Shown one piece after another: positions 8,513 through 17,729 of a stretch of DNA of 64,000 nucleotides. The stretch is from positions 350,196 through 414,195 of the forward strand of contig NZ_JAMLJJ010000002.1 in assembly GCF_023736155.1 (NCBI RefSeq), given 5' to 3'. Every line of letters begins with the position of its first letter. Position 1 is the first letter of the stretch. The notes under the pieces are model-generated. The model searched no databases. It was not told where the DNA came from and saw nothing but the letters and a program-made list of their open reading frames with translations. Position numbers and translations under genes: made by a program. The stretch comes from Larsenimonas salina. Lineage in GTDB: Bacteria; Pseudomonadota; Gammaproteobacteria; Pseudomonadales; Halomonadaceae.

Positions 8513-9460
8513 ATGTTCACACGCTTTAACCGCCTTTTTCCGGTGTGGGCCATCGGCATCGCCGTCATCGCCGCATTTGCACCCAACGTGTTTGCCGAGG
8601 GCAAGCCCGCCATTCAGCCGCTTCTGGCATTGATCATGTTCGTGATGGGGCTGACGCTTTCGAAAGCCGATTTCGTACGGGTCTTCAAGGCGCCCTGGCC
8701 GATCGCGATCGGTATCGTGCTGCAATATACGCTCATGCCGCTGGCGGCCTTTCTCATTTCAACGCTTCTCGGGCTTTCTCCGATGCTGACGATCGGGATG
8801 GTGCTGGTAGGGGCGACTTCAGGCGGCACCGCCTCGAACGTGATGACCTGGCTTGCCGGCGGCAACGTGGCGCTGTCGGTCAGCATGACGATGGTCTCGA
8901 CGTTGTTGTCGATCGTGATGACGCCGCTTCTGGTCTGGGCGTACATGGGCGAGAGCATTGCGGTCCCGGTCTCGGGCATGCTGTGGTCGATCGGAAAGCT
9001 CGTCGTCGTGCCGATCGTTGCCGGGGTGGTGATGCATCATGTGCTGGCCCGTCACATTCAGCGCATAGAGCCGATGCTTGCAAGCGTTGCGATGCTCGCC
9101 ATCGTTTCGATCATCGCGATCGTCGTTGCGCTCAACGCGGACCGGCTGGCCTCCCTTGGGCCACTGGTGGCGCTGGCCGTGGTGCTTCATAACCTCACAG
9201 GCCTTGCCGGTGGCTATGGCATCGCCCGGCTCTTCCGGCTCGATGAGCGTACAGCGCGTACACTTGCCATCGAGGTCGGTATGCAGAACTCCGGCCTTGC
9301 AGTTGCGCTTGCCAGCCAGTTCTTCTCGGCAACGGCCGCGCTTCCCGGGGCACTCTTTTCGGTGTGGCACAACATTTCAGGGTCGCTTCTGGCCGGCTTC
9401 TGGAAACGGCGCAGTGACGACACGCGCGTAGGTGAAGCTAGAGGCGAGCGCGCCTCATGA
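8513..9460 (+). CDS. Bile acid:sodium symporter (BASS) family transporter
   Basis: 315 residues, almost entirely hydrophobic with about nine to ten membrane segments, as in the BASS/SBF family. Family marks include LIMFVMGLTLSKADF, GATSGGTASNVMTWLAGGNVALSV and EVGMQNSGLAVALA. Relatives import organic anions such as pantoate, keto acids or bile acids with sodium; the substrate here cannot be read. I chose the ATG at 8513 over an upstream GTG because it begins right before the first membrane segment. The stop overlaps the next start by ATGA, so it is coupled to tapT. Confidence 0.88.
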   Translation: MFTRFNRLFPVWAIGIAVIAAFAPNVFAEGKPAIQPLLALIMFVMGLTLSKADFVRVFKAPWPIAIGIVLQYTLMPLAAFLISTLLGLSPMLTIGMVLVGATSGGTASNVMTWLAGGNVALSVSMTMVSTLLSIVMTPLLVWAYMGESIAVPVSGMLWSIGKLVVVPIVAGVVMHHVLARHIQRIEPMLASVAMLAIVSIIAIVVALNADRLASLGPLVALAVVLHNLTGLAGGYGIARLFRLDERTARTLAIEVGMQNSGLAVALASQFFSATAALPGALFSVWHNISGSLLAGFWKRRSDDTRVGEARGERAS

Positions 9461-10176
9461 GTGAGCCGGTTTCCTCAAGCGGCCATCCGCCCAAGCCCTT
9501 CAACGCTCGTGGCAGTTTCGTGGTGCGTTGCCCGACGTGCCGAATGCCCGAGCGCAACTGCCTGTGCCCCTATAAGGTCACAACCGAGAGCCGGGCAAGG
9601 TTCGTGCTCTTGACCCACCGGCTTGAGCACAACAAGCCAACCAATACCGGTCGCCTGATTCGCGACTGCCTGCCGGAAACGCCTGTATTTACCTGGTCGC
9701 GCACCGAGCATGACCCTGAGCTGTTGACGCTTTTGAACGACCCGGCGTATCTGCCTCTGATCATCTTTCCTGACGACCAGCCCGACTACGCCGAACGTGT
9801 GGTGGGCCCTGATGCGGTCGAGCGTGCGCTCGAGCAGACGCGGCGGCCGCTGTTCATCCTGCTCGATGGCACCTGGCGACAGGCGCGCAAGATGTTTCGA
9901 AAGAGTCCGTACCTTCAGGATTTGAAGGTGTTGCCGCTGTCGAGTACGCGTACCACGCGTTATCGCCTTAGAAAGTCGGCCTCTGAGGCGCACCTGTGCA
10001 CGGCCGAGGTCGGGGCAGAGCTTCTGACGCTTGCCGGTGACGCGCGTGCCGCGCAGGTGCTCGATGACTACTTCGACATCTTCAATACCTGCTACGCCGA
10101 AAGTCGGCGCCATCACACGACCGAAACCTCGACGCCTGCGATGGAGCGCCAACTGGCCCGCAAGCACCAACGCTGA
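9457..10176 (+). CDS. tapT: tRNA-uridine aminocarboxypropyltransferase TapT (DTW domain)
   Basis: 239 residues with an N-terminal cysteine cluster RCPTCRMPERNCLCP, then LLTHRLEHNKPTNTGRL, and the signature DGTWRQARKM of the DTW family. E. coli TapT (YfiP) forms acp3U47 in the tRNA variable loop using S-adenosylmethionine. The start overlaps the transporter stop by four bases. The C-terminal ATP-grasp module sometimes fused to this family is absent. Confidence 0.88.
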   Translation: MSEPVSSSGHPPKPFNARGSFVVRCPTCRMPERNCLCPYKVTTESRARFVLLTHRLEHNKPTNTGRLIRDCLPETPVFTWSRTEHDPELLTLLNDPAYLPLIIFPDDQPDYAERVVGPDAVERALEQTRRPLFILLDGTWRQARKMFRKSPYLQDLKVLPLSSTRTTRYRLRKSASEAHLCTAEVGAELLTLAGDARAAQVLDDYFDIFNTCYAESRRHHTTETSTPAMERQLARKHQR

Positions 10177-10312
10177 TTACCCCGTAAGCATCAACGCTTA
10201 TGTGCCATGACGTCCCCGTTCATGCAGTACCACTGCTAATGGGGGGATAGCAGCTTTCATGGCAGCGCTGCACCTGTCGTGGTCTGCTGACGGTTTTGTC
10301 AGGAGACGCGAA

Positions 10313-10948
10313 ATGGGGCAGGCATTCATCGAAGGGGTGGTGCTCGGCTGGGGGCTGATCGTGGCCATCGGGCCGCAAAATGCACTGGTATTGCGTCAGG
10401 GGCTTGCCGGGGTGCACGCAAGGACAGCGGTCGTGTTCTGTGCGGTTACGGATGTGGGCCTGATTGCAATCGGAAGTCTTGGTCTTGGTCACTGGCTTTC
10501 CGGCATGACGCGAACGCTCTGGACCATCAAGGCGCTCGGGGCGGTGCTTTTAGTGCTCTACGCGCTTCATGCGTTGAGACGTGCGTTTGCCCCCGGCGCA
10601 CTCATGGCCGCCCCCGCCTCGATGAAAGACCGGCGAGCGCTCTTGCTGACACTTGCCGGCGTGACCTTCTTGAACCCGCATGTCTATCTGGATACCTGGG
10701 TACTTCTGGCAGGGCTTGCCAGTCGCTATCCGGAATCGACACGTCTTATGTTCGTCGGTGGTACGATGCTTGCGTCGGTAAGCTGGTTTTGCCTACTCGG
10801 GTTTACAGCCCGCCTGAGCGCGGGTGTTCTCGCCTGCCCTCGGGCCTGGCAGATGATCGATCTTGCCATTGCGCTGATCCTTGCAGGGATCGGTCTGCAA
10901 TTAGGGCATGAAGTGATCGATGAAAGTGTTCTACTATGGAACCGATAA
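10313..10948 (+). CDS. argO: LysE/ArgO family amino acid exporter
   Basis: 211 residues, about six membrane segments. The N-terminus (FIEGVVLGWGLIVAIGPQNALVLRQGL) and LTLAGVTFLNPHVYLDTWVLLAG place it in the LysE/ArgO branch, which exports arginine or lysine, rather than the RhtB branch. AGGAGA lies 7 bases before the ATG at 10313; an upstream ATG at 10259 would add 18 residues without a ribosome site. The preceding 136 bases hold a small hairpin (CTGCTA...TAGCAG) but no LysG- or ArgP-type regulator gene is adjacent. Confidence 0.85.
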   Translation: MGQAFIEGVVLGWGLIVAIGPQNALVLRQGLAGVHARTAVVFCAVTDVGLIAIGSLGLGHWLSGMTRTLWTIKALGAVLLVLYALHALRRAFAPGALMAAPASMKDRRALLLTLAGVTFLNPHVYLDTWVLLAGLASRYPESTRLMFVGGTMLASVSWFCLLGFTARLSAGVLACPRAWQMIDLAIALILAGIGLQLGHEVIDESVLLWNR

Positions 10949-10972
10949 GGCGCTGTTTTCAGGGAGGTGGGT

Positions 10973-11260
10973 ATGAGTGTCATGGTGATTGCCACCATCG
11001 AGGCCGAAGAGCCTCACGAAAAGACGGTCGAAAAGGCGCTCAGAGATGTAGTGACGCCTTCCCGTGATGATGATGGGTGCGAAATGTACGTTCTGACCCG
11101 GGATGAGGACAATACGTCCCTGTTTCTTATGGTCGAGCGGTGGCGGGATGGTGCTGCACTTAAAGCCCATGAAAACACCCCTCACTACAAGGCACTGATG
11201 AACGCCGTCAAAGGCAAACTGGTCAGTCTCGACATTCAAAAGCTCGACGTGCGCATGTAA
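10973..11260 (+). CDS. Antibiotic biosynthesis monooxygenase (ABM) domain protein
   Basis: 95 residues forming one ferredoxin-like ABM domain: VIATIEAEEPHEKTVEKALRD at the N-terminus, GCEMYVLTRDEDN in the middle, then MVERWRDGAALKAHENTPHYKAL, the best-known mark of the family (helix with HxxxxH-type spacing). Such small dimeric proteins act as quinol monooxygenases (YgiN), haem-degrading enzymes or of unknown role. GGGAGGTGG precedes the ATG at 10973. It sits 24 bases after the exporter gene and is probably cotranscribed. Confidence 0.85.
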   Translation: MSVMVIATIEAEEPHEKTVEKALRDVVTPSRDDDGCEMYVLTRDEDNTSLFLMVERWRDGAALKAHENTPHYKALMNAVKGKLVSLDIQKLDVRM

Positions 11261-11275
11261 TCGCCCGTCTCGATG

Positions 11276-11300
11276 CCAGCGGAGCACAGGTCTCCGCTGG
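11276..11300. terminator. Hairpin between the ABM gene and trkA
   Basis: CCAGCGGA and TCCGCTGG pair perfectly around a 9-base loop between two convergent genes. The following sequence AGCTCTTTC is only weakly T-rich, so termination is a guess. Confidence 0.45.
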
Positions 11301-11333
11301 AGCTCTTTCAAGGCGCTGCCACACTTCACATTG

Positions 11334-12707
11334 CTAGAAAAACGTAAGCCCCACCTGAAACAGACGCTCGACTTCCTTCATGCGCCGCTTGTCCACTACG
11401 AACAGAATCACGTGGTCATTGGACTCTACCACCAGGTCGTGATGAGCCACCAACACGCTCTTGCCACGCACGACCGCGCCGATGGTCACCCCTTCAGGCA
11501 GTTCGATATTTTCCACCGCCTTGCCGACCACTTTCGATGAGCGCTCGTCACCGTGCGCGATGGCCTCGATGGCCTCAGCTGCGCCGCGTCTGAGCGAGTG
11601 GACGTTGACGATGTCGCCGCGACGCACATGCGTGAGCAGGCTGCCGATGGTGGTCTGCTCCGGTGAGATCGCGATGTCGATTTCACCGCCCTGCACCAGA
11701 TCGACGTAGGCTGCGTTATTGATCAGAGTCAGTACCTTCTTGGCCCCAAGCCGCTTGGCAAGCATCGATGACATGATGTTGACTTCATCGTCATTGGTCA
11801 GCGCGCAGAAAATGTCGCAGTCCTCGATGTTCTCCTCGACCATCAGCTGCTTGCTGGTCGCGCTGCCGTGAAGGACCACGGTGCGGTCGAGCGCCTCGGA
11901 AAGCGCGGTACAGCGCGATAGGTTCTGCTCGATGATCTTGACTTGGTAGTTGTGCTCAAGTGTTTCCGCGAGCCGCTCGCCGATGTGCCCGCCGCCGGCG
12001 ATGATGACGCGTCGAAACTGACGTTCGAGTTTTCGAAGCTCTCCCATGACCGCGCGGATGTCCTTGCGCGCTGCGATGAAGAACACCTCATCATCGGCCT
12101 CGATCACCGTGTCCCCTCTGGGAATGATCGGCCGATTGCGTCGGTAAATTGCGGCCACGCGGGTATCGACATTTGGCATGTGTCGTCTTAGAAAGCGAAG
12201 CTCCTGACCGACCAGCGGCCCGCCATAGAACGCCTTGACTGCCACCAGCTGCGCCAGGCCATTGGCGAAGTCCAGCACCTGAAGCGCGCCCGGGTACTCG
12301 ATCAGCCGCCGGATGTGATTCGTCACCACCTGCTCGGGGCTTATGAGGACATCGATTGGGATGGCGTCGTTCGAAAAGAGGCCCTTTCGGGTCAAATACG
12401 CGGTCGAGCGCACGCGCGCGATCTTGGTCGGTGTTCGAAAGAGGCTATGGGCGACCTGACAGGCGATCATGTTGACTTCATCGGAATTGGTCACCGCGAT
12501 CAACATGTCGGCGTCCTCGCAGCCGGCCTGACGCAGGATCAGCGGATATGAGCACGGGCCGAGAATGGTTCGGATATCAAGCCGATTGTGAAGATCACGC
12601 AACCGATCGTTGTCGGTATCGATGACGGTGATGTCGTTGTTTTCGTGGGCTAGATGCTCGGCAAGCGTGCCGCCGACCTGGCCGGCGCCGAGGATAATGA
12701 TTTTCAT
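11334..12707 (-). CDS. trkA: Trk potassium transport regulator TrkA
   Basis: 457 residues, two tandem RCK units, each a Rossmann NAD-binding domain plus a TrkA-C domain: KIIILGAGQVGGTLAEHL at residues 2-19 and VIIAGGGHIGERLAETL near residue 233. TrkA is the cytoplasmic nucleotide-gated subunit of the Trk channel and regulates potassium uptake through TrkH or TrkI. Potassium uptake is the first response to osmotic shock in halophiles. No trkH-type gene is in the window. Dodecin and pncA separate it from rsmB. Confidence 0.96.
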   Translation of the reverse strand: MKIIILGAGQVGGTLAEHLAHENNDITVIDTDNDRLRDLHNRLDIRTILGPCSYPLILRQAGCEDADMLIAVTNSDEVNMIACQVAHSLFRTPTKIARVRSTAYLTRKGLFSNDAIPIDVLISPEQVVTNHIRRLIEYPGALQVLDFANGLAQLVAVKAFYGGPLVGQELRFLRRHMPNVDTRVAAIYRRNRPIIPRGDTVIEADDEVFFIAARKDIRAVMGELRKLERQFRRVIIAGGGHIGERLAETLEHNYQVKIIEQNLSRCTALSEALDRTVVLHGSATSKQLMVEENIEDCDIFCALTNDDEVNIMSSMLAKRLGAKKVLTLINNAAYVDLVQGGEIDIAISPEQTTIGSLLTHVRRGDIVNVHSLRRGAAEAIEAIAHGDERSSKVVGKAVENIELPEGVTIGAVVRGKSVLVAHHDLVVESNDHVILFVVDKRRMKEVERLFQVGLTFF

Positions 12708-12785
12708 GGTGCGACGTGTCCCCTGAACGAGGGCTCATGGTAACGGGGCGGGGCGGGGCGAGCAACGAGGCGGGTGGTCGGTGAA

Positions 12786-12813
12786 CCATCGGGGCGCTTG
12801 AGCGCCCCGATGG
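12786..12813 (-). terminator. Strong hairpin between dodecin and trkA genes
   Basis: A perfect 12-bp GC-rich stem (CCATCGGGGCGC with GCGCCCCGATGG) and a TTGA loop, placed right after the dodecin stop on the minus strand. There is no clear T-run, so it may work as an mRNA-end hairpin rather than a classical terminator. Confidence 0.6.
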
Positions 12814-12821
12814 GAGGTGGC

Positions 12822-13028
12822 TTACTCGAGCGTGAAGCCAACCTTGATCGATACCTGCCAGTGGCCGACCTTGTTGTCGACGATGTGGCCACGCGTGGAC
12901 GTGACTTCAAACCACTGCATGTTTTCGATGGTGCTGCTCGCTTTTTCAAGCGCGCGTTCGACCGCGTCTTCGATGCTGGTCGTGGACGATCCGGTCAATT
13001 CAACGGATTTGTAGACATTGTCACTCAT
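12822..13028 (-). CDS. Dodecin flavin-binding protein
   Basis: 68 residues, the size of bacterial dodecins. The sequence [18 protein letters not shown], then [25 protein letters not shown], matches the family: a helix between three strands, with the Trp that stacks on the flavin (MQWFEV). Dodecins form hollow 12-mers that store or buffer FMN, FAD or CoA. AAGGAG precedes the ATG at 13028; a longer opening reaches 13106 inside pncA and is not needed. The start overlaps the end of pncA by 8 bases, implying translational coupling. Confidence 0.93.
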   Translation of the reverse strand: MSDNVYKSVELTGSSTTSIEDAVERALEKASSTIENMQWFEVTSTRGHIVDNKVGHWQVSIKVGFTLE

Positions 13029-13674
13029 GTGCGCTCCTTGCGTGGGTAGGGTCTTCCTCGATGAGGGTGATGCCGAGTGCCTCGAGGCGAGTACGAGTCG
13101 CCCCATCGGTCTCCGGCGTCACCGGTCGTGTTAATGACCATAGCACATGTGTTTCAAATCCCAAGTTCTGGCTGTCTTCCGCGCTCCAGAGCACGCACAC
13201 ATCGCGCGCAAGCCCACACAGATAGACGTGGGTGATGCCGGTGTCCAAAAGCCAGCCGGCAAGCCCGGTCGGCGTGCGCGTGCCCTCTGGGCCGATGTTG
13301 TTTTGAAAGGCGCTGTAGGAATCGATGGCCGGATGCGTGCCCTTTCGAAGAATCAGGTCGATTCGGTCGGTCTCAAGCGCCGGGGCGAGCGCGGCGCCAC
13401 GGCTGCCCTGGACGCAGTGATCTGGCCACAGCGTATGGGGCACGCCGTGAAGAGACGCGGTGTCAAATGGCGCCGCCCCCGAGTGTTGGCTTGCGAAAGA
13501 GGCGTGGCCTGCCGGGTGCCAGTCCTGAGTGGCCACCACGCGCTCGAAGCGGCGCGCCTCAAGCAGCCGGTTGATGCCGGGCACAATGGTATCGCCCTCA
13601 TGGCAGGCCAGGGGGCCGCCCGGCATGAAGTCGGGCTGGACGTCTACCACGATCAACGCGCTTCGTTTAATCAT
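13021..13674 (-). CDS. pncA: Nicotinamidase PncA
   Basis: 217 residues of the isochorismatase-like fold. The catalytic triad is visible: Asp in VVDVQPDF, Lys in LRKGT and Cys in GLARDVCV. Metal ligands appear in [12 protein letters not shown]. PncA hydrolyses nicotinamide to nicotinate and ammonia, the first step of NAD salvage. In the window it is coupled to dodecin. The NAD-consuming sirtuin at 7744 produces nicotinamide, its substrate, though it is not in the same operon. Confidence 0.94.
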   Translation of the reverse strand: MIKRSALIVVDVQPDFMPGGPLACHEGDTIVPGINRLLEARRFERVVATQDWHPAGHASFASQHSGAAPFDTASLHGVPHTLWPDHCVQGSRGAALAPALETDRIDLILRKGTHPAIDSYSAFQNNIGPEGTRTPTGLAGWLLDTGITHVYLCGLARDVCVLWSAEDSQNLGFETHVLWSLTRPVTPETDGATRTRLEALGITLIEEDPTHARSAHE

Positions 13675-13719
13675 TACATCGCACCTCCCGTCGTGACCTA
13701 GGCACTCGATCGGCGCGGT

Positions 13720-15021
13720 TTAGGCCGCCGGCTTCGAGATCAGAGCGTAGAAAAAGCCGTCGTGGCCGTGTTCGGTCGGCAGTAGCTGCCGGCCATTGTC
13801 GGTGGCAAGGCCAAGCTCGAGCGGCAGCGGCAGACTGACCGCCTCGGGGGTCCGGCTCAGGAATTTTTCGATCTGGGCCTGATTCTCCTTCGGGATCACC
13901 GAGCAGGTGGCGTACAGCAGGACGCCACCCGGGGCCAGCAGGGTCCAGAGACTGTCCAGAAGCGCGGCCTGAGTAGCGGCAAGCGTGTCCAGATCCTCGG
14001 GCGTGCGAAGCCACTTGATGTCGGGGTGACGGCGAATGACGCCGGTGCCCGAGCACGGCGCGTCGCAGAGAATCGCCTGGAACGGTGTGCCGTCCCACCA
14101 GTCGGTACCGGTGCCATCGCCGTGTCTCAGCGTGGCGTCGAGCCCAAGGCGTGAAAGGGTCGCGTCCACACGGCCAAGCCGCGTTGAGTCACTGTCGAGC
14201 GCGGTAAGCTCAAGCGTCGAAACGCGCTCGAGCAGGTGCGCGGCCTTGCCGCCCGGTGCGCTGCACGCATCGAGCACGCGCGCGTTGTCAGCAAGGTAGG
14301 GCGCGAGCAATGGGGCGGCGAGCTGGGCGGCAGTATCCTGCACGCTGACGTCGCCCTCTACGAAGCCTGGCAGTTGCTCGACGTCGCACGGCGTTTCGAG
14401 CGTTAGCCCCATCTCGGTGCCGGCCACGGCGGTTGCACTCATGCCGGCGGCTTCCAGTCGCGCCAGATACGCCTCGCGGCTCTGGCGGCGGCCATTGACC
14501 CGAAGCGTCATCGGCCCCGGGGTGTTGTTGCCGGCAAGAATCGATGACCACTGCTCGGGCCAGGCGTGCTTGATGGCGTCGATCATCCAGCGCGGATGAC
14601 GAAGCGCGGCTTCAGGCAGCGCATCGACCTTGGCCTGAAGTTCGACCCGCTCGCGCTCGGCGCGTCTCAGACAGCCGTTGAGCACGCGCGTCGCCCAGGG
14701 TTTCTTGAGGGTCTTTGCCGCACCTGCGGTTTCACCCACAGCGGCGTGGGCCGGCACGCGCATGTGGTAGAGCTGATAAAGCCCCAGCAGCAAGAGGGCC
14801 TGAATGTCCTGATCCTTGCGCTTGAAGGGCTGTCTCAGGAGCTCTTCTGCGAGCGCGTTCAGGCGCGGAAGCTCTCGGCAGACCCCAAAGCAGAGCGCCT
14901 TGTAAAAGCCATGATCGCGCGGCGGAAGGTTCTCCGGCGTCATGGTGGAGAGAGACCCCTGGTGGGTCAGTACCCGGGCCAGGGTGGTGGCCGCGAGGGC
15001 GCGTGCTTGGCTCATGAACAA
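13720..15021 (-). CDS. rsmB: 16S rRNA m5C967 methyltransferase RsmB
   Basis: 433 residues: an N-terminal NusB-like helical RNA-binding domain (about 1-140) and a C-terminal Rossmann SAM domain. SAM motif I is in VLDACSAPGGKAAHLLE; the two cysteines of the m5C mechanism are in DAPCSGTGVIRRHPDIKW and LLYATCSVI. It methylates C967 of 16S rRNA. It overlaps the end of fmt by 10 bases. The fmt-rsmB order is the common gammaproteobacterial one, usually followed directly by trkA; here pncA and dodecin intervene. Confidence 0.96.
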   Translation of the reverse strand: MFMSQARALAATTLARVLTHQGSLSTMTPENLPPRDHGFYKALCFGVCRELPRLNALAEELLRQPFKRKDQDIQALLLLGLYQLYHMRVPAHAAVGETAGAAKTLKKPWATRVLNGCLRRAERERVELQAKVDALPEAALRHPRWMIDAIKHAWPEQWSSILAGNNTPGPMTLRVNGRRQSREAYLARLEAAGMSATAVAGTEMGLTLETPCDVEQLPGFVEGDVSVQDTAAQLAAPLLAPYLADNARVLDACSAPGGKAAHLLERVSTLELTALDSDSTRLGRVDATLSRLGLDATLRHGDGTGTDWWDGTPFQAILCDAPCSGTGVIRRHPDIKWLRTPEDLDTLAATQAALLDSLWTLLAPGGVLLYATCSVIPKENQAQIEKFLSRTPEAVSLPLPLELGLATDNGRQLLPTEHGHDGFFYALISKPAA

Positions 15022-15971
15022 CGGCCTGTCAGTTGGGTGCCGGGGGCGAACAACGCCCCTTTGCTGTGGGTGAGCGCCTCGACCAGCAGCGGTTTACCGC
15101 CGGGAAGCTGCGCTTCGAGAATATCCAGTGCGCCATCGCCGCAGGCGATGCGCAGGGTGCCTTTGGGGCCGTCGAGTACGGTGCCGGGCGCCTCGTTTCC
15201 GTCATGGGCAATGGCGCGCGCGCGCCACAGGCGAAGTTTCTGGTCGCCAAGGCTTGTCCAGGCCACGGGCCACGGGTTGAACGCCTGAATACGGCGGGCA
15301 AGCTCCGGGGCCGGGCGCGAGAAGTCGAGCTCGGCTTCGGCCTTGGTCAGCTTGTGCGCGTAGGTTACGCCGGCCTCAGATTGAGGCGTGGCGGTCACCG
15401 CGGAAGACGCGAGCGCGTCGAGGGTATCAACCAGCGCGACCGCGCCCTGTGCGGCAAGCGTTGCATGCAGTGCGCCGCCGGTGGTAGCGGTGTCGATCTG
15501 AGCGTTCGTTTTTGCAAGCATGTCGCCGGTGTCGAGGCCTGCATCCATCTGCATGATGGTGACGCCCGTCTCGGCGTCTCCGGCCTCGATCGCGCGTTGG
15601 ATCGGTGCCGCCCCACGCCAGCGCGGCAAGAGCGAGGCGTGCACGTTGATGGCGCCAAGGCGCGGGATGTCGAGCACGGCCTGTGGCAGCAGCAAGCCGT
15701 AGGCGACCACGACCAGCACGTCAGGGGCGAGGGCGCGAAGTGCCTCCTGGTCTTCCGTGTTTTTGAGCGAGACCGGCTGGTAGACCTCGACCTCTTGCTC
15801 CTGCGCGATCATCTTGACCGGGCTTGGGGTCATCCGCCGACCTCGGCCCGACGGCCGGTCGGGCTGTGTCCAGACACCGACGACGTCGTGGCGCGAGGAC
15901 AGCAGGGCTTTAAGACTTTCAGCGGCAAATTCGGGAGTGCCTGCAAAGGCAACGCGAAGGGTGTCAGGCAT
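15012..15971 (-). CDS. fmt: Methionyl-tRNA formyltransferase Fmt
   Basis: 319 residues, normal length. N-terminal formyltransferase domain with VAFAGTPEFAAESL, the folate-site loop NVHASLLPRWRGAAPIQRAI containing the catalytic Asn-His, and the Asp in MDAGLDTGDML. The C-terminal beta-barrel tRNA-binding domain follows. It formylates initiator Met-tRNA. It lies between def, which removes the formyl group, and rsmB on one minus-strand operon. Confidence 0.97.
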   Translation of the reverse strand: MPDTLRVAFAGTPEFAAESLKALLSSRHDVVGVWTQPDRPSGRGRRMTPSPVKMIAQEQEVEVYQPVSLKNTEDQEALRALAPDVLVVVAYGLLLPQAVLDIPRLGAINVHASLLPRWRGAAPIQRAIEAGDAETGVTIMQMDAGLDTGDMLAKTNAQIDTATTGGALHATLAAQGAVALVDTLDALASSAVTATPQSEAGVTYAHKLTKAEAELDFSRPAPELARRIQAFNPWPVAWTSLGDQKLRLWRARAIAHDGNEAPGTVLDGPKGTLRIACGDGALDILEAQLPGGKPLLVEALTHSKGALFAPGTQLTGRCS

Positions 15972-15992
15972 GACAGTTCCTGTAAGGCGTCG

Positions 15993-16014
15993 GCGCCGCG
16001 GATCAACGCGGCGC
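15993..16014. repeat. GC-rich hairpin between def and fmt
   Basis: GCGCCGCG and CGCGGCGC pair perfectly around GATCAA in the 54-base gap between def and fmt. There is no T-run. It may modulate the def to fmt transcript ratio. Confidence 0.4.
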
Positions 16015-16025
16015 GCAGTAGGGGT

Positions 16026-16532
16026 TCAGCTCATCTGCTTGTGGCGTTTTTGCATCTTCTTCTTGATGCGCTCGCGCTTGAGCGAGGAGAGATAATCCAC
16101 GAACAGCACGCCTTCCAGGTGATCCAGCTCGTGCTGAATGCAGTGGGCCAGCAGGCCGTCGGCGTCCAGTTCATACGGCGTGCCGTGACGGTCAAGCGCG
16201 CGCAGATGCACCTGGAGATAACGCGGAACCTCGACGTAGGAGTCTGGAATGGAGAGGCAGCCTTCCTGCAGCGGTGCCATCTCATCGCCGATCGGGGTGT
16301 ACTCGGGGTTGATGAGTACCCGCGGATCGGACTTGTCTTCACTGACGTCCATGACCACAAGGCGCCGGTGTTGGTCGACCTGAGTGGCGGCAAGCCCGAT
16401 GCCGGGCGCCTCATACATGGTTTCGAGCATGTTGTCGATCAACGTCTGCAGCTCGTCATCGAAGGATTCGACGGACGCGGCCTTGGTGCGAAGGCGGGGA
16501 TCGGGGTATTCAAGAATCTCTAATAAGGCCAT
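16026..16532 (-). CDS. def: Peptide deformylase
   Basis: 168 residues. All three deformylase motifs are present: [15 protein letters not shown] (Cys metal ligand) and HELDHLEG (two His ligands and catalytic Glu). It removes the N-formyl group from nascent proteins. I start at the ATG giving [14 protein letters not shown], the canonical N-terminus; a second ATG at 16553 would add seven residues and cannot be excluded because no clear Shine-Dalgarno decides. The C-terminus is lysine and arginine rich, as expected for ribosome association. Divergent from the LysM gene. Confidence 0.95.
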   Translation of the reverse strand: MALLEILEYPDPRLRTKAASVESFDDELQTLIDNMLETMYEAPGIGLAATQVDQHRRLVVMDVSEDKSDPRVLINPEYTPIGDEMAPLQEGCLSIPDSYVEVPRYLQVHLRALDRHGTPYELDADGLLAHCIQHELDHLEGVLFVDYLSSLKRERIKKKMQKRHKQMS

Positions 16533-16691
16533 GGGTCGGTCCCGGTTGGTCATTAACGCTTCAAGGCGGCATTGGCCCCGCCGTAAATGAAGAAAAGCAG
16601 GGGCAGGCGCTTTGAAGGGGTGCAATGCGCCTATTGTAGTGTGGGCGCGCGCGTAACGGAACCGGCGCCAGAGCGCAGGGGATTGAACTTG

Positions 16692-17729
16692 ATGAGCGTA
16701 TTACCGAAGCGATCACACCGGCAGGCATGGGCCAGGGCAGTCGGGTTGGGTGGCCTTCTTGTCGCCCACGGGGCGTGGGCCGTCACATTGATGCCGCAGG
16801 CGCCAAGCCATTGGATTGTGCCGGAGGGGGCGTCGTCGCGCTCGATTGTCGAGCGCTACGTAAGCGATGCGAGTCAGTGGCCCGAACTCTGGGCCAAAAA
16901 CAAAGACGTGGCCGCCCCGCCGACCCTACACGCAGGGGATACGCTGAGTCTGGTCACCCTCGATGCGACGCCGACCCTGCTTCTCGAACGGGGCAGCCGA
17001 GTTGCCAGGCTTTCCCCGTCGGTGCGTGTGGCCACACAAGGGTCGACCGCTCTGATCGATGCACATGAGCCCTTCGGTGGTGCTTCGCGTTATCGCTTCG
17101 TAACCAAGACCGGGCTGGGCGCGTTTTCCGCACTGACCGGTCAGCAGGGCGAGCATCTGGTACTTGGCAAGGGCGCTATCGTATTCAGCGCCGGGCAGGC
17201 GACCATGGGGGCGCGGCTCGGACTCTACCGCGAGGTGGCAGGGGCGTCGGTACTGCCTGATGGCGTGCGGCTATTGAAGCGGGTCGGGGAGGCGCGCGTG
17301 CTCGAGCGTACCCAGGGGGTGACGCGGCTCGAGATTATCTCTGCCGATGAGCCAATCGACATGGCGACCCATCTTGGGCCGCTTGATGCGCCCACCGAAC
17401 CGGATTTTCTCGAGCATGCAGCCCTTGGGGGGCCGGGCGGTATCGATGCGCGCATTCAATGGCTTGAAGGCGGGGCACTCTATACCGGGGCCGGGAGTCT
17501 GGTGCTTTTGAATCGCGGCTACCGCGATGGGCTTGAAGTGGGGCAACGGCTTCGGTTGTCGACGGTGGATCATGCCCGGCAGCCGGTCAGTGACGTCGGA
17601 AGGCTATCGCAGTCGGACGGGCACTTGAGTGTTGTTGCGATGAGCGCCTCGGCAAGCCTTGCGCGCATTCACCAAAGCGCGCGACCGGTGGCGGTCGGCG
17701 ACACTGTCGTTAGTGAGCCGAGCTTATGA
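16692..17729 (+). CDS. LysM-domain periplasmic protein
   Basis: 345 residues. A signal peptide is visible (basic start, hydrophobic stretch about residues 19-31, AHGAWAVT cleavage region). A LysM-like segment follows at about 37-85: [20 protein letters not shown]...[11 protein letters not shown]...HAGDTLSLV, suggesting peptidoglycan binding. The remainder is beta-rich with no enzyme motif I recognise; [10 protein letters not shown] near residue 280 resembles YnhG- or FlgT-like beta modules. Such a gene commonly sits between def and dprA in gammaproteobacteria. The stop overlaps the dprA start (ATGA). Confidence 0.8.
   Translation: MSVLPKRSHRQAWARAVGLGGLLVAHGAWAVTLMPQAPSHWIVPEGASSRSIVERYVSDASQWPELWAKNKDVAAPPTLHAGDTLSLVTLDATPTLLLERGSRVARLSPSVRVATQGSTALIDAHEPFGGASRYRFVTKTGLGAFSALTGQQGEHLVLGKGAIVFSAGQATMGARLGLYREVAGASVLPDGVRLLKRVGEARVLERTQGVTRLEIISADEPIDMATHLGPLDAPTEPDFLEHAALGGPGGIDARIQWLEGGALYTGAGSLVLLNRGYRDGLEVGQRLRLSTVDHARQPVSDVGRLSQSDGHLSVVAMSASASLARIHQSARPVAVGDTVVSEPSL

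Noticed and set aside
15033..16523. A 496-codon plus-strand open frame opposite fmt and def
   Set aside because: fmt and def on the minus strand have complete family motifs; the opposite frame has no recognisable domain and is a GC-rich shadow.
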